This document shows positions 36,801 to 49,310 of a stretch of 64,000 nucleotides of DNA, one piece after another; position 1 is the first letter of the stretch; each line of letters begins with the position of its first letter. The notes below the pieces were generated by a model. It had not been told where the DNA came from, ran no database searches, and saw nothing but the letters and a program-made list of their open reading frames with translations. Where the stretch lies: positions 3,225,942 through 3,289,941 of the forward strand of contig VZRN01000753.1 in the NCBI GenBank assembly GCA_013397935.1, written 5' to 3'. The position numbers and the translations under genes are program-made. This stretch comes from Dasyornis broadbenti (Eukaryota > Chordata > Aves > Passeriformes > Dasyornithidae).

Positions 36801-38599
36801 GGAGAGCTTCACCTCTGCCTCTGCTCAGAGCAGCCGTCAGCAGGGACATGGGTGCACCACACAGCGTGACCTTGTCAAGGGAGGTGACAAGCAGGCTGGC
36901 ATAATCCATGGCTGTTCTGCAAAGATGGGCTGTAGGAGCTCACACTCCTTTGGGACGGCTTTAAAGCACCATCGGTGTTTAGTTCACTGTGTGTCAAACA
37001 CTGAGCAGCCCTTTTCTAAATAAATACAAACATGATCTTTAGGGAACAGGCAAGTATTCACAGAGAGTATGGGGATGGCATTGATTTACTAACAGTTGAA
37101 ATTTCAATTCAGATTGATTTCCATTAAACATGCCAAAGGATATGGGGGTTTTATGGTTTTTTCCTGAAAATAAGATCTCCATGTCATGTGAGCTTTAAGA
37201 ATTCACCGAGAACAAGGAATAACTATGCTTCAAAGTTATTTACTTCAGATTTCATTGCAAAGTTATTTAACCTGTTATACACAGGAACTGCTTCAAACAT
37301 TATTTCTTTTTTACCACTTTCTTCAGATGGCTGTTTCAGCAAACTAAAAAACACTTTTAGAATGAGGGATCTTTTCTAACTCTTAGGTGATACTAAAAAG
37401 AAAACAGAATAAATTGGCCCATATTCTTTTCCTCACCCCACGTATGAGCAAAGAACTTTTACAGGAGCCCCCAGAATCCAGCCCACGCCTGTCTGCTGGA
37501 AGACCATCTCACTTTTTTACCCACTTTCTATACTTCAACCACAGCAAAACAAAACCAGAAGTTCCACCCAAAGCACTCTGCAGTCCTGGACAGCTGATGC
37601 CTGCACAGGAGAAAAATAAAATAATTAATTAATAAAGTTTTTTTTAGACGCATCCTGAATCTGCCATTTCCAGATGTCTTTGGTCTTGGTGAGTCATTCT
37701 TACGTTGCGATGCCAAGTGTGACAAGCTGCAAAGTTTGGGACAGGGCTTGGAGAAATCAAAACCTGTAGCAGTTTCACCAAATGCAGTCAGGTACTAAGA
37801 CCAAGGGATAATTTTTTGCTGAAGGAATGTTGTCTCACCTGCAAAATGCCATTGCTGTCCTCACCAGCAAGCCAGGGAACAATACCTTGAATAGTGCTGC
37901 AGCACCACTCTCCCTCACTTCCCAGCAGAGCTGCACACGAGGGAACCTGGTCCTTGGGGCTATCCCAAGCCTGTTTCTGGGTGCTGGTGGCTTTTTTCTG
38001 TCTGAGAAAGAGCAGATTTGTTCTTGTTCTTGATTCTGGAGCAAGGAATACGTGCAATTTCCCACCAGCCATCAGAGCCTATGCCTTGAACATGGAACAC
38101 ACATGGTTCAACAGCTCTGGAAAACATTCATTTAGAGGGAGAATAAGGTTGTGTCTGGAATAGAAATCCTTTCCTGTGTCTTACCTCATTATTTAAAAAG
38201 TATTTCTGATTCATGCTTAATTCAACTCTGCCGGCACTCCCCCAAAGCCGCATTATCTCCAGGTCTCACTCCTTAGCGCAGCTATTGCAGGCTGAAAACC
38301 CAAGCCCTGCCCCAGCAGCTTTTTTTTCTCAGCTGCTTTGCAAACATTTGCCATACATCATTCATTAGACTTACAACAACCGTGCATGCTCGTTTCTTAA
38401 ACCACTGCCAAAGTCATCTGCAGGGGAACTCCGGGCAGGCAGGTACGGGAATACAGAGCTTCCTGCTTGTCTAGAATTCTGCAGTGGCTTATCACTCTGA
38501 ATTCCCATCCATTCCACCTTGTCCTGAATTTCACTCTTTGCTCTGAGTCATGTTGAATACCCATATGGCACAAATATACTCGGTCAAAAACCATAACAA

Positions 38600-38641
38600 A
38601 TCTTAATTATCAACACCAAACACATCTTAATTATCAACACC
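38600..38641 (+). repeat. Two-copy tandem repeat, 24-bp period
   Basis: The 18-base word atcttaattatcaacacc occurs at 38600-38617 and again at 38624-38641, with aaacac between, giving a 24-bp period. The two copies are identical, so the duplication is fairly recent. No function is evident. Confidence 0.8.
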
Positions 38642-39643
38642 ATCACTTCAGAAGGACACAGCCAACTTTATGGTAAGATCCCATTACAGCGTTAAACACA
38701 GATAGCTCCTGTACACCAGGAAAGGATGAGAAAATGAGTAGAAAGCAAGTCATTTAATTGAAAATGCACTATCTGATTGAAAAAACCTGTTTCTGCGGCA
38801 GCTCTTTGGGCACAGGTTAAGTTAATGAAAAGAAGGTTCCCTGAGTACATGTGTGACTCTTTAGGCGACAGTAATCAAGCCGGGGTGCATTTCCTGGGGA
38901 TTGGAAGCCAGCTGAGAGGAGCTGTCGTGCCTCGGGTCATTAAGCATAGCCAGCCAGTTATCGACTGCACCGGTGCCATTACTGCCAATATCCCTGAGCA
39001 GAAAAAAGAGCCCTGTCCAGCTCAAAGCAGGAGAATCCTGGGGATTTTGCCCCTTCTGCGTCATTTATGGAGTTCACGGGATGTCAGGAACCTGTGTGCA
39101 AAGCTGGGTGACAGAGCAAGCCATCCCAGCAATCCTGCTTGCAGCATGTGGTGACAACAAAGTTTGCAAAGCTGGAGTTTTTAACAAAATAAGCAGTTTG
39201 CCACGCTGAAGAATCCCTAGACATCCTTTTATTTCCCTGTAGCCACTGGAAAAGGACGTTTGCTTTCACTGTCCTACAGCCAGAATGACGTGGTTTGTTC
39301 ATCCCTGAGTTTGTTGCCTTAAAGAAGTGCTGTAAGAGTCTTCAGAAATGGTTTAGGAGAGGCAGTGACTGCTAATTTAACTATGCTTTTTTAGTAAATA
39401 CCAGAGTAAATAGACATAAATGTACAGTGTTTAAATAGCAACAGCCCTAAGGCATAAGTAAATCATCTTTATCCTCTTTTAACTAAATAGTTTCTGAGGG
39501 GTAGGGAGCGTTTTGCGCATAAATATGTATCTTCACAAATATTCAGCAGAACCCTTTGAATTTAAGTCCTGCTTATGCAAAGAGAAAAAGGAGTCTTCCA
39601 ATTCCCAAGGCCTTTGGAGACAAAAGGAGGGGCAAGCTCAAGG

Positions 39644-39680
39644 TTGCACAGTAGGAAAGCTGCACTTTCCTACTGTGCAA
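39644..39680. repeat. Perfect 16-bp inverted repeat, 5-base loop
   Basis: TTGCACAGTAGGAAAG (39644-39659) and its exact reverse complement CTTTCCTACTGTGCAA (39665-39680) flank the loop ctgca. A perfect 16-bp stem with a 5-base loop is very unlikely by chance in 64 kb. As RNA it would be a stable hairpin, but at 37 bases it is shorter than a normal microRNA precursor. The left arm and its flank (gcaagctcaaggttgcacag) resemble the minus strand of a MIR-type SINE, so an inverted duplication inside an old SINE is one possible origin. A short palindromic transposon end is another. Confidence 0.95.
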
Positions 39681-39689
39681 TAAATGTGC

Positions 39690-39726
39690 TCTCTGGTCCC
39701 AGTGAGGGTCCCACTGAGACCAGGGA
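39690..39726. repeat. Imperfect 15-bp inverted repeat next to the first
   Basis: tctctggtcccagtg (39690-39704) and cactgagaccaggga (39712-39726) pair over 15 positions with two mismatches, around a 7-base loop. It begins only 9 bases after the perfect hairpin, so the two would form neighbouring stem-loops in a single transcript. Weaker evidence than the first stem. Confidence 0.7.
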
Positions 39727-42700
39727 CCTGCCAGGGACACAGCATAGCGGGATGGCTCCCCACCACAGTGTGTGAGCTGTGCCCAATCTGCAGATGGTAT
39801 CAGCACTTGTACTCCTTGTCTATCAGTGTGAAATCAAACATGATTCACAGCCCAAACATTGCTCTTCGGGCTATAATTAAGCAGAAGTCTTGTTGCTGGT
39901 TTGCAATCTGATTTTAGGAAGGAGAATGATGAGATTGGGGTTGGAGTCTCCAAGTGGCTTTGATGGGAGCATATTCCACCACATAATTGCATCCCAAAAC
40001 TGCAGGAGCAGCTTCTTCAACATCCAAGGCCATTTACACTGAGCCTTACTCATCTTTCACCATGTTTGTATTTATCTTTAGAAAGTAAAATGATGCTTCA
40101 CAAACAAAATTATAATGAGCAGTACTTAAGCAACCCATTTGATCCTGCAACCTCCCCGAGCATTTTCCTCACTCCCACCACTCCCAGCCCAGTCTCCCGA
40201 GGCCTGAAGAGGTGCAGCACCTACTGCTGAGCAGAGGGGTGCTGGTGCCACCCTGTGATCCAGCCCCAGCTTTGGGCATCTCTCATAGAAAGATCTCTGC
40301 ACAGCTACAGGTTTTCACCAGCTCTTCTAAGTGTGTCTCTGCATTTCCGGCCCCCTGCACTTGCCTGGGGAAGCTTGTTGGGGAGATTATGAGATATTGA
40401 AGGAGAAATATTTTGAAGGAAAAGCATCAGGCGATGTTAGGAAGAGGACAAAGGTCATCTAACACTGAGCCGTATTTCCGTCCTGCAAAGAAGTAGTTGC
40501 CCCATCTCGGTGGTTTCCTAGAGGGTCCACCATGTTCCACTTCTGCCGAAGAAAGACCACTCTCACACGCATCCCAAGTCTCAGGACACTGGTTTCTCTC
40601 TGCTTAAACTATCCGGCAGCACTAAAGGCCACGATCAGGGCAGGGAGATGTTAAACAGGTGCTGAGCCCCCAGTGAACCCTGGTGCAGAGTGAAGCCTCC
40701 CAATGCATGTGGTGCCGAGAATGAATGAATAAAGAAAACACCTCAACAGAAGGAGGGCTATGATCTGAAGCCCCATCAAGTCTAGAAGTCTTCACAAACA
40801 TGAAGGGCAGACAGAGATTTAAAAAACGTAGGTGCAAGAAAAAAGGAAAAGAGGTGAAAGGGTTTTTTGTCTTGGGCAGTCCCTGGCTCCAGAGCCCTGT
40901 GTGTTTACCAGCTCTGTCAGATGCCTTGTCCCACAAAACCTGAGTGCAGCCCAGTGGCCCCTCAAAACTCCTGGCATGAATTATCTGTCCTTCAGGAAAG
41001 CCTGCTGATAAATCAGTCACTGAAACCCATTTTCTTTCTGGAGCTCAGTAATTGTTACAGTCTCTCCCTGTGCCCGTGAGGGCTGGGTTTCTCATTAGCA
41101 TCTCAGTGAGCTGAAAGATGTGTAAACAGGTGTAGCTACAGAATTTCCTACTGGGTACACATCTGAGGAGGCTCCAAAGCATAAATTACTCTTTCTAAAA
41201 TCAGTTTTAAATCATGCTCACTAACAGTCATCTCCTGCCCTTGATCATTGTTCCTAGGATGGCAATAGGAATTTCACATATGGTTTGAGTGAAGCATGAG
41301 CCCTTCAATGGCTTCACATCCACCTGTTTCAGATTGTGTCATAGGTATGTGCTTAAGCATTTCATTAACATTTCCTTTTTAAATGTTAACCCAAGCCATG
41401 CTAACTCTACACATGCATCTGGAAGTTTGCAGGAGAAATGCAACTTGCACCCAAAGCTGATGCATTCCGGAGGCAGCAGAGTGTGAAGCTGGTGGGTGAG
41501 CAAGGCAGATCTGAAATATTCCTACTGAGAACAGGATGTTTTCTCCTGTTTAAATCAAATGAGAACTCTGTGGATGCATGATGTGCAGTTTTGAAGATCC
41601 AGCTGTAAACGTATGGAATTGGAGTATCGTCGTTCCCCTGTGAAACACACACTCTGCTCAACGATCTGCATTCCAACTTAAGCTCTCCAAGGCCAATATC
41701 CATGTTACAGTTTTACCTCATCAAAGCAGAACTGCACTCCATCTCCTTTATTTTTTGTGGTGGGAGGGTCCTTGCTATTTCAAAATTGCTTTAGGAAAAC
41801 CAATACAGTACCTGTGATGGAAAGAGCCACCCATTGCTGCGCCTTTGTTCCACACACAGCAATGTTATCCAGCAGCACAGCTCCAAAGCCTGGCTGGGAG
41901 CTGAACAGGTTTTAGCATGTTTTTCATCTCATTTTTCCTGTCTCCTTCCAGTTGGAAGCTCAACTGTCAAGATTAAACCATCCACCTGTGTGGCATACCC
42001 CAGCATGGCTGAACTTGATAGATCTGCACAGTTGGATTCTGCAGAAAAGATCACAGATCTGAGACATACACATTGAGAACAGTCTACTAATCTTACCTCC
42101 CTCCACTCCTCCCCCTACAAAAAAAACAAAAAACAAAACAAAAAACAAACAAAAAAAAACAAACAAAAAAAACCAATACCCAACTATCTTTTATTCTTTT
42201 TACTCGTGGTGTGTTCTTTTTATATCTCCTGTCAATAATGTCATGATGGGAATTCTCAGTGGAAGCCTTTGGAAAACTAGATTGCTGTTGGTATCTCATG
42301 TCTTACACACAGCGTATTGCAGCAGTTGAGGACAGAAACATGTAAAAAATTATTTGGAATGGGGAAAAAAGAGAAAAACCAGGTATGCAAGATACAGGTA
42401 GTGTGTTCCAGGTCTGAAACTTTCAAGCACAATTTGAAAATAGTGAAGAACTCTGCAGAAAAAGGAAGAAATGCAGAAACAGTGCAGGGCAAAGTGGGCA
42501 CAAGCACCAGGTTGTGCTGCAGGGAAGCCTGGAGGTGAAGGAACTGAAGGTCTCTGTACAGATGATTTGGTGCTTATGCATTTTAGAGCAAGGCACCCAC
42601 CTGCACACTGCTGCCCTCTTTCATGGGAAAACATGGCAGAAATGGCACAAACTGCTTGAGGACCTTAAACCCCTCCTGAGAGAAACTGGAACATTCAGCC

Positions 42701-43459
42701 TTCTCAGGTCTGGGCTGGGAGTAACACATATTTCTCAGCATTTCCTCCATGAGGTACTTTCTCCCTGTTGTTCTCTGGTGTTGCTACCACACCACCTGCC
42801 ATTTAGTTTTAGTTGTAAAATCTGGAGTGTTCAAGTCCACCTTCAAACCTGTGTTATAATGCTCCATGGCATCGAGTTCTGTATCCGATCTCCTTTCCAT
42901 TCCTCAATCCAGGCTGCTGCCCCCCTATCTTTTATTCTTACCTCATCTGTTGAACAAATGTCACAGCCACAGTTATTAGAAATATTTGAACCTGACAGCT
43001 GCAAATACTCAGAGGCAGCTATATGTGCAGAGAACTATAATTAGTTGGAGCATTTAATTTTTTTTTTAAATCACTGAGGTCCTGTATTGGAATCTCTGCA
43101 GACACAGTCAATCAATACAGACAGTGTGACTCAGCACGCTTTACGGTCATTTATTTTCCATGTATGAAAGGATAACTAACACACCCTACCTACAATGACA
43201 TATATTGTATTGCACAAGAAGGGATTTTGCCTTGCTAAAGCTCAGACTTGGATACATCCACTCATACCAGCTTTAGCAGTGATACCACACTGAGTGCAGC
43301 AGTCAAAAATTACCCCTGAGTGAGCAGAAACTACAGGCTTGGGCTGAGAAGAAAATTAGTGCATAATAATTACATAGTGATTGCTGCAGGGTGCACTAAA
43401 AACATCAGCTGGAATCTCTAATGTTGCCTAAAGTAGGTGTCTCTCATCACTCCTGTCTT
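39727..43459. other. Non-coding stretch
   Basis: No gene recognised. An A-rich simple repeat is at 42116-42174. The 176-codon frame at 42514-43044 plus has no recognisable domain or splice context and is probably chance. CCAGC/TGG-rich patches near 40.2-41.0 kb show nothing specific. Confidence 0.45.
42116..42174 (+). repeat. A-rich (A3-9C)n simple repeat
   Basis: Runs of 3-9 A separated by single C (acaaaaaaaacaaaaaac and so on) extend over about 58 bases. It is low-complexity. It could have grown from a poly(A) tail, but no retrocopy is recognisable beside it. Confidence 0.88.
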
Positions 43460-43533
43460 ATGGAGGGTCAAGGCACAGAAATACCCATTTCGCTCAAGGC
43501 AAAGAGATGAGGTTCGAGTCTACAAGCCCCAGC
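43460..43533 (-). repeat. MIR-like SINE fragment
   Basis: The order tatggagggtcaaggcacag, then tttcgctcaaggcaaag, then gaggttcgagtctacaagcc fits the reverse complement of the MIR core ('gaggcacagagaggt ... ttgcccaaggtcaca ... ggattcgaacc'). The ggttcgagtct word looks like a Pol III B box, but the context places it in the SINE, not in a tRNA gene. The copy is old and internally shortened. Confidence 0.45.
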
Positions 43534-46500
43534 CTCACATCTCATTATTCAAAGCAGTTCAGAGGTCCTTGGTATTGACAGTAAATAAAAATTTCTAACT
43601 TGTTGCACCTCCTGCAGTTTGATTTCTCCTATTGTATGCAGCTTTCTCCAGAGCTTCAGACCACCACCCCAGCACCCTGTTCGTACAAGATAAATCCAGG
43701 GAATTTATTATCTTCCCTTCTCCTACAGCCAAAGAAGTAGCAGACATGCTCAGAGAAGAACTTCTCCAAATAACCCATCCTCAAATAATTCCAGTCAAAC
43801 TTAGGAGGAGATCCCAGTTTCCTCTCCAAATTCAACACATTCTTCTCTTTGCTGTTTTCCAAGGAATCCTTTCGGAGCTGGAATACCACAAGTGAATACC
43901 ATCTCTACTTCTACATTCATGACTGATGTAGCTGTGTGGGTTGTGTAATGTTGCTTTGGGTTTCTAATTGTGAGATTAATTAGTTTATTTGAAGAGAATA
44001 CAGTTGAAGTAATAAAAGGAAGAAGACAAAGAAGCAGTAGCCTATAAAATCATTATACCCTAGTAGTTTTATTGATAAGGATTAGGAGAAATAGCAGGAA
44101 GACAGAGAAGGAATAATATTTAGTTCAGATAATAAAATTATATAAGCTTCCATATTCATAATGTTAAATAAGACCTGAGGGAAGCTTAACTTAAAAGATT
44201 ACACAGGTGGATTTTTTTTTCCTTTGGAGAACATGAAAGATTATTGTAAATGTCTTTTTACGCAGCTGCCTCTTCAAACACAGTCACAATAAATTAGCCA
44301 AACGCCCATTTTTCACCACATGGTCTGACACACGCACAGCAGTGCGGGGATGGAGCCCTCATTGCTGCCTCTGCTCGAAGCAGGGCTGGGGGATGCTATT
44401 TCAGCACATCAGAAGTTTGGGAGGGTTGTGTTATATCAGCTCCTTGTCCCTGTCTTGCATCCCGTGGCCCACAACAGTCTGGTGGGCAGGCAGCCCCAGC
44501 TGTGGGGATCATGTGCTGATGGACAGGGTCAGGGGATAAATAAGTAACGATATATTAAGATAAATCATGTACACTGCTCTTGGAACAGGCACCTGGGTTC
44601 TATGGGCAACCAGGTAATACCTGCAGGCAGAGGTCTTTCTTTTCCCAAAAAAAAGAAGCACCTATGAACAAAGCACAAATGAGGGGAGGGAGAAAACAGG
44701 TCTCTGTGCCCTCCCAAAGATGCTGCCGTTGCTGGCTATCAATGGGTTTCATTCATTTAACAAAGCTAAATCCAAACCTGGTTGAAATTAATGCTCCAGC
44801 TGAGCTCCCTTTAGGTATTCTAGTCCTTGGTTTAAAGAGGTTCAGTGATATACCAAGCTTGGAAAGCAAACAAGTCTTATCTAATCTAAGAGATGATGCT
44901 TACAATTAAAAAAGTAAGGTGGAGAAAAATAGCAACTTTTCTGTCCTGGGAACTGGAGGTATTTCCAAATAGTCATTGTCCTGGGCTTGGGAATTTGTTT
45001 TGATTTTTACCTTGATGTTCACTCACTTAAAGCACGAAGATCCAAAGCCTATATGAGAGCAATAACCATTCCAAGACATTTACAAATGACCCTCTTAACT
45101 GTTTATGAGACATTATCTGAGGTAAAGCAGAGTAGGAGAAATAAACTTGAAGTAGGAAGAGCTGGCTCGCCTCCCAGATGGAGCATGATAAAGCACCAGT
45201 GTCAGTGTTTCTTCTCAGTTTTATGGCAGCCTTTAACTGCTTGGTGTTTAGGATTTTTTATCAGAAAACGGAAAGAAGAAGGAATGGATCCAAAGCAAAG
45301 AGGTTTTCACAAACAATATTCTCCAAATGACTTTATGTGAGCAGATACTGTGTTATCTGGCTATCAAGATAACACCATTTATTTTTTTACTTGCCACAAC
45401 AGCCTGCTGCTCAGATTCCCAGTCCTGGGATGTACGAGGAATTCCTGAGCACAGCAATAAATTTTCAAAGCGATCTGGATGACCCTACTGCTTCTTTCCT
45501 ATTAGAAAATATCCTGAACAAAGTTAATCTCTGGTCAGATTTACCTCATTAAATAGACTTCTATTGTCTCTCTTAAACAGTGTGTTAGTTTTTGGTTCCC
45601 ATATTTAGCAAAGCTCTCTGGATTTTGTTCATCTACCACAAAGTTTAATGAAAGGCCCTTCATGGAACCATGGGCATGGAATACATTTTTCACACAAAAA
45701 GCTCTCCTGGAAGTTGGAATTGTATAAAAACCTCCCCACTTTTTACTTTTCCTTGGCCCAAAGAAGAAATAAACTTAAATCACAATTTTTCACCGCCCCT
45801 TCAAAACATTTTCAACACTACTTTGAGAAAAAAAGAAAAAAGGTAAACCTCAGTTGTTCCAGTTTGTTCAAATTTTGAAATGTAAGATACAAATCAAAGA
45901 GCGCCCATGCTGGATTTGGAGGAAAGGTAAACAGAAATGAAAGGCTCTCAGCAGAGATTTCTGCTTTTAACCACCTGCTTTAGGCAGCTTCTCAGCAAGG
46001 AAGAGCCGAAAATGTGCAACAGGGCTCCAAATAAAAAGTGGTATCAATGAACCATTGGCATTTAGTTCTGAAAGCATATCCTAGTTTGCTATTAAAAGAC
46101 AGTAAGACCTCACATTTATAAAGCTGATGGTTGGACCTTGACTCCTTTCCATTGCTTACTCCTTGGTTATGAATTAGTAAAGGCATCCTTTGCATCGTCC
46201 TCCACAGAACAATCAGTCAGTAGGTAAATACTCCTTATTAAGCAACAGAGCAACCTGTAGAAAATATGCTCATTGTATTAGACATATAGGATTAAAAGCT
46301 TCCCAGTTTTATGAAAACTTCACTGAAATGGTTGTCAAATTTACAGAGTAACAGAGTCGACAAAAATATCTAAATCCATTTAAATAACATTTTTCTCATG
46401 CTTCTGCAAAGAACTTGGAAGGGTGACAAAAAAATAATGAAAGAAATCCGGCAATGGGGGAAAAGAATTACATATTTCATAAATAGAAAACTTCAGATCA

Positions 46501-48468
46501 TACTTTACACAGACAGAAGGTTTGGCTTTTCCAGCCCACTATTGCTCACAACACCTCTATCATATGCCATGAGATGCCAACAGGACTAAGGGATGGACAC
46601 CGGGAGGAGCAGAGCTGGGGAAGGCACTGGAAATTTCTCTCATCTTCTCAGGTTGAAGTTGAAATCAGTTCATGAGGACAGAGCCAAAGAGCCGAGGAAA
46701 CTCCATGTCTCAGCACCCATAGAGCCAATTTTTGGTTGGATTCAATATCACAGGCTTCTGCCAAGTCCAATGAAAATTTATCATCAGCTTTCTGAAGACT
46801 GGTGTTCTTCTTATCCCTAATTGATTGATTTGGTTTAGCTCCTTCAGACTGAGCTACTGCTCAGAGGCTGAAGGGGAAACCATTTCTCTTTGAGAATTTA
46901 CCTGAAGATAAAGCACTCCATGGACTGTTAGAACACATGATGAGTCAGAAATAAAAGACCCAGCCATTCCCATATCATTAGCTCTCTCAGTAGCTCTGCT
47001 GTGTGACACAGCCCCATGGCTGATGCTCGTCATTCTTTCCCACGGGTAAACTACACCCCTCAGAGCAGCATCCCTCCTGATTTCCACCAGGACAGCTGAG
47101 CTCAAGCTGGGATCCAACAGCAACTTGTTTCACCCCTGTGGGGCTGCCCAACGTGAGCTGTGTGCTTTGTAGGTACACAAGCTCCTGGCAGGCTGTGGGT
47201 GAAGCCAAGGGTGAAGCAGAGGCTGCCGTGGTGGACACACACGCAGAGCCCACACAGCAATGGGACTGGGATGCCCCGGGGGTCCCTGTCCGTGACAGGC
47301 AGGCAGAGCTACTGCTCCAGCCAGGCACCAGATGCTGGAAATCCTGGATAAATATGTAAAATCCCCTGGTTCCACTGGTATAAAATTTCCAGGCAAAAAA
47401 AGAAGACGTGTCCAGGGAAACCCATGCAACAGCCTAAACTTCACGCTTTCATTTCCAGGGATTTCAGAAAGCCCTGAATCAAAAGTTCCACTAACACCAT
47501 TTAAAAATATACCCTCCCCAGCCAGAAGGAATCCAAGTGAAGAGCTAAGAATTACTTGAGTCCACAGCAAGGAAAAAAGTCCTAGCCAGGTCCTGAGGGA
47601 TCAGAATGGTTTTGGGGATCAAGGAGAGGAAAGTGATGCCATCTCTGTGGTGGTGGGATTTCCCTGAGTTATGATCCTGCAGGATGTCTCAACTTTCCCC
47701 CCAAGCACAATCTCACCACCACACCACACATTTTAACTCACTCCAGTTTCTCTCACATTGAACCAGAGCTGGTCTAAGTCTTATTACAGCACTACTCAGG
47801 TTTATACTTGCAGCACATTGGACCTTGTTTTTCTTTTTTGTTTTCACTTTTTCGTTTTTTCTAGTTGTGTTTTTCTCCAGATGAGAATAAAGCTCATGGA
47901 AGTGTCCATGTGAGCCACCTCTTCAAGCTGAAATAACTAGAAATGTTCATTTATTGAACAACTTTTAGCTGCCTAAGCAAGGGAATAAGTTGTTTTTCCA
48001 AGTCCAGCCATCCAGTAAGAGGTTAAGAACCAATTTCTGTAAAAATTTAAATTGCAATTCTGCTGCCCTCATTATTTACTGGTAGAATAAAACATAGCAT
48101 CCAAGTGTGAGGTAGGCAATAAATCCTTATACTTAGCACAATCCCATTCCAAGCAAACCCCAAGATCTGCAACACTTGTGAGTACAGCCTAATGGCTGCA
48201 AACAGTATTTTAAGCATCTTAGAATGCCTCCACCAAAAAAAAAAATGAAGTGCTGTGTTAGAGACCTGTGAATTGGCTCTGAGCAGGCTGATGCCTCTAT
48301 AAAACCTGTCACACTGCCCGGAGCCCATTGCTTGAGTACCAAAAGCACAGTGGCGCTGTTAATGCAGCCCTGAGCCTGAGATAACTCATTTGGAGCAGCC
48401 ACACTGTCCATTTTGCCGCCTTTGACTTGCTGTTAGGTCCTGCTTGAGGGTATCTGCACCACAAACCT
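43534..48468. other. Non-coding stretch
   Basis: No gene recognised. The part from 43.9 to 44.2 kb is AT-rich with purine-rich words. A possible further MIR-like scrap (gaggttcagtgatatacca and on) lies near 44838-44880, too weak to call. Frames at 46.9-47.6 kb overlap on both strands and are not recognisable. Confidence 0.45.
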
Positions 48469-48498
48469 TTGCCCAGACTAGATGTCTTGCCCAGACTA
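48469..48498 (+). repeat. Two-copy tandem repeat, 18-bp period
   Basis: ttgcccagacta at 48469-48480 recurs at 48487-48498, with gatgtc between, giving an 18-bp period. It is a short slippage duplication. Confidence 0.7.
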
Positions 48499-48904
48499 AA
48501 CATCTTTCCCAACATAGAAAAGTTAACCTCAGCAAAAAGGAAAAAAAAATTGGAAAATCTCTTTCACAACATGGTGCAACTTTACAATTTTTGATTGATG
48601 TCATGCAACATAAGGATTTCTGGACATGGAAGTGTTATTTCCTATTTGCCTCTTAGAGCAAAAGGACAGGAGATCCTGTGATGCTCAGAGTGCTGCTCAT
48701 GGATTAATGTTGAAAAGATCAACTTGTAAAATAAAAATCGGGGCTTAAAAAACAAAATAGCTTGACAAGGAAATACTTGAGCTCTCTAAAACAGATTTAT
48801 TTATACTTTTTGGCAAAGATCACATTTTAATTGGGGTTATTACTCACATGAGCCTGGAACTATATAATATTATCCCATGATATAGAGAATCTGACACCAA
48901 ACAT

Positions 48905-49310
48905 GTCACAGCACACATTATATTTGCATTTGCCAGACATGGAATCCCATAAATTGTTGTCTGATAAAGGTCTGCAGTTCAATGGACAAGACTTTAAACA
49001 ATTTGCAGAGGATTATGGATTTCGACATACAACATTTAGACATGGTTATTCGTAATCAGATGGTCTAGTGGGAAAGGGAATTAAGCCTCCTAAGCAGAGC
49101 CTGGCCTGAGGCTCTGTTGAACTTGAGAACAGCCCCTTCCAAACCTGGGCCATCCTCCACGAGACCCTGACAGCCTCAGTTATTCAAACCTCCCAAGGAA
49201 GGTGAAGCTGATCTAGATGTCTGTGAAGATAAGGCACAAATCATCTTACAGCATCAAAATCCAAAACCTGGGATGTGCAATTTACTGCATCCATGATGCT
49301 ACTCAGGGAC
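48905..49310 (+). pseudogene. Broken Ty3/Gypsy-type retroelement integrase relic
   Basis: This is a decayed piece of the DDE integrase core of an LTR retroelement. In order: IFAFARHGIP (48920-48949), a one-base frame change, then SDKGLQF (second catalytic Asp codon at 48963-48965) and FKQFAEDYGFRH, which is the pattern 'IFARHGIP...SDNGPQF...F..FA..YGF.H' of Ty3/Gypsy-type integrases. A TAA stop interrupts the frame at 49053-49055. The position 35 residues after the Asp, where the catalytic Glu belongs, is Gly (49071-49073). A further frame carries PEALLNLRTAPSKPG, resembling the stretch after the core. With two frame changes, a stop and a lost Glu it is certainly inactive. I found no LTRs, gag or reverse transcriptase beside it. 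A retroviral origin is less likely because the SDNGPQF/YGF pattern is Gypsy-like. Confidence 0.82.

Larger units (their letters stand above)
29986..39643. other. Long non-coding stretch
   Basis: No gene recognised in about 9.6 kb. It includes an old repeat fragment (30220-30285), a possible enhancer-like cluster (30640-30830), a 16-base poly(A) run (31658-31673) and a two-copy 24-bp tandem repeat (38600-38641). Minus-strand frames at 35.09-35.57 kb (158 codons) and both-strand frames at 33.0-33.5, 35.6-36.1 and 36.2-37.0 kb lack recognisable domains. Confidence 0.4.

Noticed and set aside
42514..43044. 176-codon open frame on plus
   Set aside because: No known motif or splice context. Several clearly random frames of similar size exist in the window.
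43505..43525. tRNA-like B box (ggttcgagtct)
   Set aside because: No cloverleaf or A box at the right distance. The surrounding words fit a reversed MIR-type SINE.
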